A stretch of 64,000 bases of DNA from Capniomyces stellatus (taxonomy: Eukaryota > Kickxellomycota > Harpellomycetes > Harpellales > Legeriomycetaceae): NCBI GenBank assembly GCA_001661515.1, contig LUVW01000001.1, positions 1,641,820-1,705,819 of the forward strand, read 5' to 3'. Position 1 is the stretch's first letter, and the number at the start of each line of letters is the position of its first letter. The notes under the pieces were generated by a model. It saw nothing but the letters and a program-made list of their open reading frames with translations. It was not told where the DNA came from and did no database searches. The position numbers and the translations under genes are program-made. Shown here in pieces: positions 24,820 through 35,281 of the stretch.

Positions 24820-26751
24820 TCAATAAAAAGCGGGAATATTTCTACCCAGTGTCGCAGACTCCAGGTTGAACTTTTTTTTCACTCCAGCGGAACCTACGTT
24901 TTGTGAAGGTGCAGGGTATTCGTTTGAAAACCGCGGTTCCCGTGAGCTTGACCTAAATTGAACATACCCGGGTGAAGTTGGGGGTCTGAGAAAGAAGGAT
25001 ATGTCAGACTTGTTGGCAGCCGATCTACTGTTTTGGAATTTCAAGTCCATGTCCAAATCAGGGGTGTAAACGGTACCAGTGTTTCTGAATTTGCAGCTTT
25101 TAGGGAATGGGTCGTTGTTTATGGTGGTACTGTTTGCTACACGCAAGTTGGTAGCATCTTGATACCCTTTCTTGTGTATGTACCTTTTGCTGTGTGAGCC
25201 ATAGCTGTCGCTATCGTTTTTCTGGTACTGTTTGTTCCACGAGTCAAGACTATTTCCCCTGTCAGGCATTCTTTTTTTTGACATGTATAACTGCTTTTTG
25301 TGCCATTGGTCTATAAATTCCATTAGCTCGTCATCGGTTTCTGTGGTGTTCCCACTTTCATAGCCGTTCGCAAGATCAGAGTTTCTTCTGTTGAACACAA
25401 ACGGCCTTGGGTTGCTGTGGCTGTATTTAGAGTTATCAGAGTAGTGTCTTGTGTCGGGCAAGTCACTACTGTAACGTGGCTCAAAACCACTCGTGATTTT
25501 TGTGGCCTCTCTGCCTCGTGTACCATATTTGGCTCTGTGAACCCAGGCTGCTAGTTCTGGGTCGTCGCTTTCTTGGTCATCGTAGTAATTTGCATATCTA
25601 TATCTAGGGTCGCTGGCTGTTTTGATCATTTCTCCGCTTCTGGTGCTTTTGTTTATGGTCTTGGGCGGTTTTCTTTGCGCCATATAATCTGCAGGTCTCC
25701 TATTCAGTCGTGACAATGGGGGTAAATTCACACAGTCCTCGTCAGTTTCGGTAGTATCGCCTTCGTCGTAGGCTGCTCCTAGATATACCTTTTCTTGCTC
25801 TCTGCCTACCCCTGAGCCGCTGTTTCCTGTTTTTGTAAAATTTGCTAACTCTCCATACCGTTCAAAGTTTGTGTAATTCTCCCTGCTGGTATTCATTGGA
25901 GTAGGCGACTTTGCGACTATTTGTGATAGACTTTCTTGCTCTGGCGAGCTGGTCAAACAGCTGGAGATGGAAAAATCATCATCGCCATCCATCCGCGAAT
26001 CGTTTATTTTAGTCTTGCCGCTGCTTTCTGAGTAGTATTTTTTAAGATTTACTATCTCGCTAGCCGCTAGGTCCTCCTCGGAGTAGCCTTTTTCATGAAT
26101 TTGGTTGTTTCCAACTGTCTCGGTATCTCTAACCTCGGGCCATTCGTTTTTTTGGTTAATTATTTCTATGGCAACCTTTTCTCTCTGATTTACTAGCTCC
26201 TCACTTTCCGATTCAGTATCGTCTTCTACATGCATTGGCTTGGGCTGTACAATATTAAACCCATTTTCCGAGCCCTTGCCGACCCGTACTGGCTCGGCAA
26301 TGTTTGTATCACCGGTTTGAAACTTTGAGTTTAGGCTCAAATCGCCAGTACTGTCCAGTCGTTTACTGTATCCAGCTCTTTTCTTTTCTTCTATGTCTAC
26401 CAGCGATTTGGCTGCATTTCTCTGCTGAACTTGACTATTCCTTCTTCCTGTCTGCAACTGTAATCTAGCCCCACGCGGACTTGACTTCAGGTAGTAGCTG
26501 TTTGGTGTCGACCCGCGACTCAGGCTCAAACCTGTTGCAAGCCTAGACTTTTTATTCACTCTGGAAATACTCTTTTCGGCTTTGCTGTATCCGTAACTTT
26601 CCACCACACCTTGCTTTGAGCTTCTGTAGTAGCCGCCATTGCTCAACCTTCTCACAGCCAACTTGCTCCTTATGCTGTTCCGCTTAATGCTTAGTTTTTT
26701 TCTTTTATCATCCTTTTGAGACAGATTTATAGGGTTCAAGTAAAAATCCAT
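24820..26751 (-). CDS. Unknown Ser/Tyr/Arg-rich disordered protein
   Basis: Single-exon 643-aa ORF beginning MDFYLNPINLSQKDDKRKK. I do not recognise a family. The N-terminal 100 residues are very basic and Ser/Arg-rich. The middle is acidic and Ser-rich. The motif GDTTETDED and its near copy GNTTETDDEL occur about 130 residues apart, each in an acidic, proline-poor setting followed by a basic patch. A small conserved-looking helix (DPELAAWVHRAKYG) lies between them. The C-terminus is Arg/Pro/Ser-rich and ends GRNIPAFY. There is no transmembrane segment or signal peptide. Composition suggests a phosphorylated scaffold or cytoskeletal adaptor, but that is only a guess. The uninterrupted length and start context make it very likely a real gene. 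It converges with the dynein light chain gene. Confidence 0.75.
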   Translation of the reverse strand: MDFYLNPINLSQKDDKRKKLSIKRNSIRSKLAVRRLSNGGYYRSSKQGVVESYGYSKAEKSISRVNKKSRLATGLSLSRGSTPNSYYLKSSPRGARLQLQTGRRNSQVQQRNAAKSLVDIEEKKRAGYSKRLDSTGDLSLNSKFQTGDTNIAEPVRVGKGSENGFNIVQPKPMHVEDDTESESEELVNQREKVAIEIINQKNEWPEVRDTETVGNNQIHEKGYSEEDLAASEIVNLKKYYSESSGKTKINDSRMDGDDDFSISSCLTSSPEQESLSQIVAKSPTPMNTSRENYTNFERYGELANFTKTGNSGSGVGREQEKVYLGAAYDEGDTTETDEDCVNLPPLSRLNRRPADYMAQRKPPKTINKSTRSGEMIKTASDPRYRYANYYDDQESDDPELAAWVHRAKYGTRGREATKITSGFEPRYSSDLPDTRHYSDNSKYSHSNPRPFVFNRRNSDLANGYESGNTTETDDELMEFIDQWHKKQLYMSKKRMPDRGNSLDSWNKQYQKNDSDSYGSHSKRYIHKKGYQDATNLRVANSTTINNDPFPKSCKFRNTGTVYTPDLDMDLKFQNSRSAANKSDISFFLRPPTSPGYVQFRSSSREPRFSNEYPAPSQNVGSAGVKKKFNLESATLGRNIPAFY

Positions 26752-27229
26752 AGCTTATTTTTTTTTTTTAAAATACAAATAACAACAAAATTTCTTTTCC
26801 AATTTGTTTAAGAAAGAGACGCTTTGTCGAAGTTGCTGTTGAGTTTTAGTTAATTCTCAGACCATATACCTTGTGCTGTTGACACCCAAAGCTGCTAGTA
26901 TTTTTATAACCTCTGATAATAGGAATGTAGAGTGCTATAAGCAAGTGGTATAAGAAGTAGGTGAGAATCGGCAAATGATGTAGACTGCTGTAAATATCTC
27001 GACCCCAAAAAGGTATTACTAATAGTTAAGTTGATAACAGCGCCATGTGGTTAATTAAAATCAAATAGCCATAAAGTTCAATGTAGACAATACACATATC
27101 CGAGTATTGTGCATAAATGATCTACTAATTTCTGATTTAATTATAGTTCTTTACAAATGATATATCTAATGTTTGTGTTATTTTTGTTTTGTTTTAATAT
27201 TATGTAAATAGAATAGTAATCAAAATAAA

Positions 27230-27480
27230 CAAATAGTTTCTAAATAATATAAAAATAGTATTGGCAATAGTAATAGTGATAGTAGTAACAATAATAAAAT
27301 AATAAAACAAATAATAATAATAAAATATTAATCCTAATAATAATAATAATAGCAAAATAATAAACCGAGTAATAATAATAATAAAATAATGATTAAGCTA
27401 TAATAAAATAATTATAATAAGCTAAAGTAATAATAAAATAACAAGAGTAAAATAATGATGATAATGATAATAATAAATGA
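27230..27480. repeat. Degenerate AAT/TAATAA low-complexity tract
   Basis: About 250 bp composed almost only of A and T in AATAAT, AATAGT and TAAAATAA words. Confidence 0.85.
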
Positions 27481-28230
27481 GTAGGTTGACAAATAAAAGC
27501 TCTGGATGTATCATAAAAGCATGTTGGAGTTGATTTGTACGTCAACAGATTAACAAAAAAGATCAATGTTTTTACAGTAGCACTCGTTTAAAATGATGAA
27601 AAAATGATATCCGAGTCCTTTAGTCTGGATGACGGTGAAATAGCATTTGTTTATTGTTGACATAAATAACATTACAACTCTAAAATCAACAATAATCTTG
27701 GCACGCTAGTTTATGGGTACCCAAAGTAACAAGTTCGTTCTTGTTGCACTTAAAATACCGAATAAGCATAACCCATTTTCAGCCATAAAACCAAACACTA
27801 GAAAAATTTCCGTGAAATTGTGACCAGGCCGAAAACTGTAATACCTCTTTACAATAGAAAAAGACTGAATTAGCTGAAAACCTTGGTCTAGATTTTCTAT
27901 ACAAGGTCGTTTGCCTGGAGAAAAGCAGAAAGAAGCAAGTGATTCTGCAAATTTTATGAAGAACGTTATAGGCAAGATTAACAGTGTTTGTTTGCTGAAA
28001 TACATAAAAATTAGTGTGATGAGAGGAGTCCATTCACTGTAAAGAATGAAGTAACTTGTGTTTTTAGTGGGTTGTTGGGAGCGATCAAATGATCTACACA
28101 GCTTAAATAGTTTAATAGTGCAAAAAAATCCAAAAAAAAAAAGAAAAGATTTTCGGCTATTACGCAAATGTAAATGCAAAAAAAACAAAAAAAAGCCCAT
28201 TCGTCCTACTTTTTTCCCAAGCTGGTTTAC

Positions 28231-28236
28231 AAAAAA
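28231..28236 (-). terminator. Pol III oligo-T terminator of tRNA-Thr
   Basis: Six A on the plus strand read as T6 on the tRNA strand, about 9 bases downstream of the mature 3' end. Confidence 0.7.
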
Positions 28237-28245
28237 TAAATAAAT

Positions 28246-28318
28246 TGCCTTCTATCGGAATTGAACCGATGACCTTCTGCTTACTAGGCAGACGCTCTGC
28301 CAACTGAGCCAAGAAGGC
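28246..28318 (-). tRNA. tRNA-Thr (anticodon AGT), no intron
   Basis: Seventy-two-base cloverleaf plus discriminator A on the minus strand. The acceptor stem GCCTTCT pairs with AGAAGGC. The D arm is GCTC/GAGC with AGTTGGCA in the loop. Anticodon stem TCTGC/GCAGA encloses loop CTAGTAA, so the anticodon is AGT (read as IGU, Thr). The T arm is ATCGG TTCAATT CCGAT. Six T on the coding strand (28231-28236) about 9 bases downstream form a Pol III terminator. Confidence 0.95.
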
Positions 28319-28940
28319 AAGTTAAAATTTTTAGAAACCAGTAGTCCATAAAAAAAACCTTCCGCCAAGTCAGCCGTGCTATTATGCAAAGCGTGGGGAT
28401 GTGCAAATTTCATGGGTTGTAGATAAGTTGCCTTTTACGAGTGTATTTTTTTGGTTTGGTAAGTTATAGCACAAGGACAGGAAATAGTTTTGTTTATCTT
28501 CAGCACCAAAGAGGATGTGGTAAGAGGCAGACAAAAGATGTACTATAGCCTGGTTAGTTAGTGTGTCGAGTTAGAATAGTCGAATGTGTCAATTGTAAAT
28601 CCAAAAGCGGTGGTTTGTGAGACACATTCTTTTTTGTATTGATATTAAGAAGGGATAGCAAGATACACTTTTTTTAGAAACAGTTTGTAAGAACTAAAGG
28701 ATACATTAGCTTTGAGATATATAGTTTGTAAAGTATAGGGTAAAGAGAGTTGAGAAAAGAATAAAGAGAAAAAAGAGTTGATTCGGAAAAAGCAGTATTA
28801 CAGCTGGGTTATAAATGGGCTTGTTTTTATTCAAATGTGTAAATAAAAAAGAAAAAAGATTGTGAGACTTGGGAGGGAAATAATCAAAGAAAAAGGAAGA
28901 AAAAAAAAGACAACAATGTAATAGTGAGGTTAAAGCCAAA
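28319..28940. other. Spacer between tRNA-Thr and NDUFB9
   Basis: Upstream flank of the tRNA and 3' flank of NDUFB9. No further gene seen. Confidence 0.5.
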
Positions 28941-29392
28941 CTAGTGCTCAACTGGAGCCATGTTTTTTTCAAACCACATATTTCGTTCGTGTTTAGAGCC
29001 ACCAACAGCAGTAGGGTCTAGGTTAAAAGTACAAATCATTAATGACGAGTTTAGAAAAAAAAAAGAAAGGGAGGGCAAGAAGGAAGTTTGAAAAAGAAAA
29101 GTTGGAAAATAAAAGTTGGGGAGAAAATGTTTGAGCAGTTAATAAAAGAGCATGGATAGTACTTACATTTGTATGGTAGTGGATGAGAGTAGCGTTCAAT
29201 AGCCTCTTCTGATTCAGAGAGCAGATTTTGAAGTTGGATTGGATCCATCACCTTCTTGTTCTTGTCAAAGTTGTAGCGGATTGCAAGGGCTATTGGGCGG
29301 AAGGTGACAGGGTTTGGGTACCAATCCATGGCAGTTAGCAGGGCCTTTTTGTACAGTCTTTTGACATATTTCGTATTGGCTGGGATAGACAT
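28941..29392 (-). CDS. NDUFB9: NDUFB9/B22 subunit of mitochondrial complex I
   Basis: LYR-family accessory subunit of NADH:ubiquinone oxidoreductase, located in the membrane arm on the matrix side. Two exons: 29392-29167 and 29017-28941, giving 100 aa. The N-terminus has VKRLYKKALLTAMDW, an LYR-like motif, followed by ALAIRYNFDKNKK. The end of exon 1 and start of exon 2 give HPLPYKYPTAVGGSKHERN, matching the HPxPY and GGxxxER features of NDUFB9. The intron splits the Tyr codon. A TTTTAG acceptor-like sequence sits directly before the ATG, so a 5' UTR intron is possible. Presence of the subunit implies a complex I respiratory chain. Confidence 0.9.
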
Positions 29393-30770
29393 CCTAAAAG
29401 TTTAAAGTAGCTAGGAGTGTTAGAAATCAAGTTAGAGAGTGTGGGATTAATTATGTGCATACTTTTGTTTTTATCCTTTTCTTTGAATTGTCTCAATTTA
29501 GCATTTCTTTTTTGAGCAACAAAACCAAAAAAAAAAAAATTCAAAAAAAACGAGTAGCGTTTGCTATTTTAGTCCATGTTTGGATCGCGTGTTATACATA
29601 TCTTGGAAATGGAAATGATCAAGTAAATGAATAGATTAGGATGTGACAGATAAGAGTCGGATTATTAATTCTCCAATTGTGGTTTTGAAAAGTAGAAAAA
29701 CCTCACATATGCTGAACTCATTTGCCACGTTATGATTCAAAATCCATGTGTGTGTATGTGTGTGTGTATGTGGTTGGTTTTAATCTTACAAAGCAATGCC
29801 CTTTTTAAATAAATAAAAACAAAACAAGGGAATCGCTCTTAATCTGTAAATCAAGGTGATAAATTGTCTGTATATGTCGACAAATATACTTTAGATATTT
29901 CAATCCTTGCTGAATCCATAATATAAAAAACAAAATGGATATAGTATACTCTGAAGTACAAGAAAACTATAAGGAGAAACGGACAAGTGTAAGAAAAGAG
30001 GATATTCGAGTCGATCATGGACCAAATAAAATCGTGACTTACTTTTTATTACTTTTTTGCTGGCGATGCGGGATTGATTTGTTTATTGTAATCCTGTAGT
30101 TTTTAACTGTATATAATTTGAATAGAATGGAAGTAAAAGCAAAAGGTGATGGATAAGCAGAATAAAAGGATTTAAAATTCTAAATCTTAGTTTCCAATTA
30201 ACAAGAACCAAGTTCCTTTTGGTTAAGCCAAATTAATAATTAAAAATTGGGGGGGGGGGGGGGGGGGNNNNNNNNNNNGGGGGGGGGGGGGGTGGAGTTG
30301 AATGATGAGCAAGATAGATAGTGTTTTTACTCGTTGCATAGATTTCCTGATTATTTTTTTTATATATATATATTTTTACTAGCACTCGGGTTTTGTCAGC
30401 TCTTTTATTGGAGATAAATCCATTTTCAATTAGAAAAAATAAGCCAAAACTAGTAAACAATTAAAAATTGCAGTTGATAAACCGAAAAGGTGTTGGTATT
30501 CATACGGATAAAACCAAAGTTAAAGATAGTAAATTTATGATAGGATGGTTTCTGCGGTGATTGGGGAGAGAGAGAAAAAAAGGATGAGGGTTGTGAGATG
30601 AGTTTAAATTTGTGTTGAGGAGCCAAATTCAGAAATAGAATCCAAGATGGCAAAAAACAGACAAGCAAGCATAAAGTATTTTTTCTTTTCTATTCTTTTT
30701 AAAAAAAAAAGTTATACGCAAGTGATGGTAAAAAAAAGAACAGGGAAAAAGAGGACAAAGGTTGGAAAAC
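29393..30770. other. AT-rich region with an assembly gap in poly-G
   Basis: Contains the N gap at 30268-30278 and a GT-rich tract at about 29749-29772. No gene supported. Confidence 0.5.
30249..30292. other. Assembly gap (11 N) inside a poly-G tract
   Basis: Nineteen G, eleven N (30268-30278), fourteen G. Confidence 0.95.
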
Positions 30771-31748
30771 TTAGTATTTGATTTTTGGAGCAACGCGCAT
30801 AAACATAATCATAACAAAGAAAACAGCAACGACAACAGCAATGAGCAGCCAAGTGTAACCGGTTGTGCTCCATGCCTTGGCTCTGAATTTGTTTAGTCTT
30901 CCGCCTTGTTTGGTTAGTGATGAGAGGTTTTTTGAGGTGATTTCGCTTGCTTCTTGGATGATAACGTTGTCTTTTTTAATTTCTTGGCCAAACATGACAG
31001 TGTTATTTTTGAGTTGTTTAGCCATTTCGAGCAGTTCGTTGGTTAAGTTGTTTTGGGTTTGTTTTTGGTTCTTTATGATTGTGTCTACTAGACCAACATC
31101 CAATTCGCTGTTTTGGTTTTCGGTTTGGGGTCCGGTCTGGAATGATGAGGAGCTGTTGAGATTTGAGAATAGCTCCTTTCGTTCAGTTGAAGACTTCAGT
31201 TTTGAATCCATAAGTTTGTCCATTTTAACATTCCGCTTCTTCAGATCTGAACTGGACTCGTTTATATCTCTAGCTAATTTATCGGCAACAGTGGTAACCT
31301 TGGCCGCCTCACTCGCGCTTGTGTTTGTTTTCGCGCTTTTTGAATCGGTGTAGGGTGCTGAATCGTTATGATCAGCCTCAGAGTCAATATCCGACTCGGA
31401 ATCGACTTTTAATTCTTTAGTTTGCAAGCTGGAAGCATCAATGGGGTCAGGTTGGGTTTGGAATTCCGAGTTTATTCTTGTTATAGTTGAATACACATCC
31501 TGCACTCTGTGTTTGTAAACATCGGTCCAGTCAATGTCGCCTAGCTCGGCATATTGTATTTTGACCTTGTCGTAAAGCTCTTGCAAGCAAGAAAGATTAT
31601 TTTTTAGATTTGATAGCTCCAGAGCCTTGGCTTCTAGCAGAGATGGGGTTTGGTTGAGGATGTTGAGGTCAGGCTTTTTGTCAAACTTTTCTAGTTGAGA
31701 TTCTAGGCGTAGAATAAACCTGGTCAAGTAGATCTCTTCAGTAAGCAT
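30771..31748 (-). CDS. USE1: USE1-like Qc-SNARE of the ER
   Basis: Use1/p31 SNARE, a component of the ER syntaxin-18 (Ufe1) complex that takes up retrograde Golgi-to-ER vesicles. Single exon, 325 aa from the ATG at 31748, which lies in a strong ACCACCATG context; an ATG six codons upstream is also in frame. The N-terminal half is helical (EEIYLTRFILRLESQLEKF). The middle is acidic and Ser-rich. The SNARE motif reads QNNLTNELLEMAKQLKNN followed by KKDNVIIQEASEI. A single C-terminal membrane anchor (WLLIAVVVAVFFVMIMFM) ends eight residues before the stop, as in tail-anchored SNAREs. The family assignment rests on the SNARE motif pattern and overall layout. Confidence 0.85.
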   Translation of the reverse strand: MLTEEIYLTRFILRLESQLEKFDKKPDLNILNQTPSLLEAKALELSNLKNNLSCLQELYDKVKIQYAELGDIDWTDVYKHRVQDVYSTITRINSEFQTQPDPIDASSLQTKELKVDSESDIDSEADHNDSAPYTDSKSAKTNTSASEAAKVTTVADKLARDINESSSDLKKRNVKMDKLMDSKLKSSTERKELFSNLNSSSSFQTGPQTENQNSELDVGLVDTIIKNQKQTQNNLTNELLEMAKQLKNNTVMFGQEIKKDNVIIQEASEITSKNLSSLTKQGGRLNKFRAKAWSTTGYTWLLIAVVVAVFFVMIMFMRVAPKIKY

Positions 31749-32019
31749 GGTGGTAAATATATACAATTGAGATTGAATGGGTAAATTAGAAGCTGATAAT
31801 AAAAAGAAAACAAAAGGAAAATTGAATTTAGGGAAGAGTGAGAAGAATATATTTGGATTTAAAAAAAGTAGAGGAAAGAAACGAGACTGAATTGGAAGTG
31901 AATTTATTGGATATTGGATATTGATATTGGAAAATGTGTATTGAAATTGAATAAAAAAAAAAAAAAAAGGGGGGAGAAAGTTATTGTTAACAAGTTGAAA
32001 AAATAAATAAATAAAGAGA

Positions 32020-34891
32020 TTAAAGAACCAAATGAGCTTGTAGCGGAAGAATTATATCGCGGTCATTTTGCAAAACAACAGAATGTAGTCTACCTTTAAA
32101 AGTGTATTGAATAGAAAGTTCAGGGGAGTTGTAGGAACCGGTAACCAGATCAGCAGGCATGGAGAAGTTTTGTTTGACCCAAAGGGCCCAGCGACGCAAA
32201 AAGTCAGAGTTTTGAGAGTTGCTTATGGTAGTGGTAGTGGGGTGGGACGACCAGTTGGTGATTGGGTTGTAGAAACCGACGATTTCTTGGAGGCCAGATT
32301 TAGGGGCGGGAATGACAAGTTGGCTCTGAGAAACAAGAGCCATTAGGACGTTTGTGACGTTGATGGTCAGACTAGGGACGTTTAATTGGCCATAAACAGC
32401 GTTGGTTATTACAAGGCCATTGGATTTGAGTTCGTTGGAAGATTTAGTTTGGCTGATGGCACGCATAATCAGATTTGCCTTTTCACATTCTCTTTTCCTC
32501 AGCTCGTGTCGCTGCCTACGCGAGTTTTCCAAATCAAGCATTCTTTGTTTCAGTCTGGAAATTCTCTGTGGCCTATTGACCAGGTAATTGTAGGCAAACA
32601 CAAGCACAGTTGGGTACATAATCGTGTTGAATAGCAGTTCGCCCTCAAGAACCGGACTGATCAGTAGCGGAACCCTGATGACCTGACCAAGCCGGCTGTA
32701 CTTGAATGTAATTGTCATTCCGACATTGAACCCAAATTCAACCTTGTACCCAAACGACGTAAACTCGTTGTAGTCCACATCGCCTCCCAAATGCACCACC
32801 ACCGCCTGGGCCGAATTTATCTGCGCCCTGTTTTGCTGGTGCACAGACCTCAACATCTGCAGGTACTCGCCCGAGTTTCCAGACTCCACAAGCGGCACGT
32901 GTTTTCCAGCTACCACAACCGTTGCCCCAGCATTCATCGAAAACGTCGAGTCGAACTGGTGCGTCGCCACTACCCCAACTTGCTGCTGTGGCACCGACAG
33001 AGTCACCGAGCTCTGCACACTAGTGTCCCCAAACACCGTCCCCGCAACCCCAAACGTCACCCCGTGGAACTCTCTAGCATAAGTTCTTGCTGGAATCGCA
33101 TTTGTGTTTGCCTTCATCCTCGCCTTCTTCACCCTCTCCTCCTCCTCCTGCACACTCAGCTTCTTCTTGAACCTTGTCGGTGACTCCTCCCAAATCGGCC
33201 CAAACTTATACTGGTTGCCCGTTCTTATAGTCACAAACCCCGTCATTGACTTTGATATCAGGTGCCCATACGTCGCTGTTATCGAGGGCGGCGTTTTGAG
33301 TCTTAATGAGTGGAATGTTGTCTGGAAGTTGTAAAACGAGTCACTGTTTACCTGCACTGACCTTTTTATCGTTGCTGTGTGTGGCGTCAGAAGATTTGTT
33401 GACACTTCAACTGACGCTCCCGGCGAGTCCGAGTACTTTAGCCCTACTCCTATCCCTCCCGCCCCACTGCTCCCCTTCAGCACCGAAGATCCCGAGAAAT
33501 TCAGGCTCACTCCATCGCTAACCGGAACGTTAAACGAGTGTTTTGCCACAAATTTTGTTCGCACTACCTTGTTAATAACATCCTCAACGTCTCTAATCGC
33601 CTTCGTCCTCATGTTTCGCTCCAACAATTGCTTGCTCACTTCTTCGCTCGTCAGCAAACACGCATTCAGCTCAACTTTGATCTCTGATTTTGACCCTACC
33701 ATGTTTGCTATTATCTTTTCTTTTTGCTCATTTGCCTTTTGCTCGTACTCTTTCAGAAACTCCGCCTTTGTCTTCGTCCTTGCCCCCACTTCCAGCTTTG
33801 CCGAAACTCCCTTCTCTCCCAACGCATCATACGACGCTCTGGACACCGGGTCAATCAGAACCTCGTACGCCTTTTGAATATCGTGAAACATTATTGATGC
33901 CCACTGCCTCGACTCTACATCCTTGTGCTTGTCCGGGTGAAACAATCTACTGCTCTTCCTATAAGCCTCGCGTATTTCCTCCTCACTCGCCTATTATCAC
34001 CACCATCGTCATTACCACCATTAGTATCCCCATTCAATATCCACATTACTGTCGTTTAGAAAATACAATTGATTCACTAAAACCTTGAATCACCACGTGG
34101 CTATTCAACCATCCATATTTTGTAAAAAAGTCAAGCAAATTGGTTCAAACAATAAAAATATACTCTAGCCTTACGTCCTCTTTAATATTCAATATCGAGT
34201 AATAATTCTTTCCCCCTTCCTCTTGCTCGCGTTGTAATTCCTTTTCTGCATCTTCAACCCACTCTTCCAGCTTCATTTTCTCAATCAACCTGATACTTTC
34301 ACCTGTGCTGTTCGCTGTACCTTCAAATGTCTCTCTAATGTTGTTGGAAACTGGCTTATTACCCTGCACACCACCAAGATACCCATTATCATTATCCTTG
34401 TCCTTGTTCTTGTCCTTGACTTTTGGCTCTTTCTCCGATTCTTTTCTTTTGTCGTCTGGTTCCTGTACAGTTCCTTGTACTTTAACATCAACTTCTTTAA
34501 CATCAACTTCTTTAACATCAACTTCTTTTGCTTCCAAGCCTTCCTGCTCAGGTATCAAAACAAATCCAAGTTCCGAATCAGTTTCGAGATTGGTTGTTGA
34601 ATCGGCAAGTTCACCATCTGCCATACCGTCACCTTTTTCTACCGGATTATCGCTGTGCTGGTTGTCAGTCTGATCAATGATTTCAATTGGGCTGTTCTCT
34701 TTTTCTAAATCGAGTTGGTCCTGTTCCTTTGACGGCGTTTGGCTTGAACTTGAAGGTGTTTCATTAATTGAACTTGTACTAGCCTCGTCGCTTTGAACTT
34801 CTGGTTTACTGCTCGTCGCTGCTGAACTATCTTCATTGCCCTTTTTTCCCTTATTACTCTTGTTTTTGGTTTTCTTTTTACTATTGCTCAT
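32020..34891 (-). CDS. DNAJC11: DNAJC11-like J-domain mitochondrial protein
   Basis: J-domain protein of the DNAJC11 family, which associates with MICOS/SAM at the mitochondrial outer membrane and affects cristae. Two exons: 34891-34175 and 33990-32020, giving 895 aa. The J domain spans the intron (NYYSILNIKED, then ASEEEIREAYRKSSRLFHPD); HPD is at about residues 257-259. The DNAJC11-type beta-rich middle follows, and then the C-terminal DUF3395 region (MRAISQTKSSNELKSNGLVI, then NAVYGQL). Human DNAJC11 has 559 aa and starts near its J domain; here about 225 disordered acidic residues precede it, including three VKEVD repeats. The upstream extension is part of one open frame with a clear ATG. 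Confidence 0.88.
34482..34529 (-). repeat. 15-bp tandem repeat coding for (KEVDV)3
   Basis: Three near-identical copies of a unit containing TTAACATCAACTTCT inside the DNAJC11 N-terminal extension. Confidence 0.85.
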
Positions 34892-35281
34892 TTTGCTTGC
34901 TTAAATCTAGCTTACTAGTACGAGGTTTGTTCTATTTAGTATGAACTTGAGCTTTTTCAAACTCTACGTTCTTTTTTCTTTATCTAATACTCTCAATTCT
35001 TTTAGCCAAGTCTTTTTTATTATTTTTTTTTTTACTGCATTATAATTTCTTTTTTTACTATAATTTGCTAATCAATAAATCAAGTCAATCAATCGTTTTC
35101 ATTTAACATTTACATCATTTCTTCACAAAACAAAAAATAAACAACGTTTTGGTCAATTATACAATGGGCTAGTCAATTTATTTTAAAATAATAATAATAA
35201 TAATAATAAAATAATAATCAAGGGCGTAGATTAATTAGTTAAAACAAAAGAAACAACAGATGGTCAATATGCTAGGCGGCT
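34892..35281. other. AT-rich spacer
   Basis: Upstream of DNAJC11 and downstream of the metallopeptidase. Includes an AAT run at about 35189-35217. No gene seen. Confidence 0.55.

Larger units (their letters stand above)
26752..28245. other. AT-rich spacer with AAT-type simple repeats
   Basis: Degenerate TAA/AATAAT repeats fill about 27230-27480. No coding sequence recognised between the unknown gene and the tRNA. Confidence 0.55.

Noticed and set aside
27230..27480. Possible replication origin in the AT tract
   Set aside because: Only AT richness supports it; no defined consensus exists to test in this lineage.
30649..30780. 44-aa Lys-rich plus-strand ORF (MAKNRQASIKYFFF start)
   Set aside because: Overlaps the 3' end of USE1 and is made of poly-A and poly-T words.
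32791..34088. Several plus-strand ORFs of 70-166 aa
   Set aside because: Antisense to DNAJC11, whose minus-strand frame has clear J-domain and DUF3395 features.
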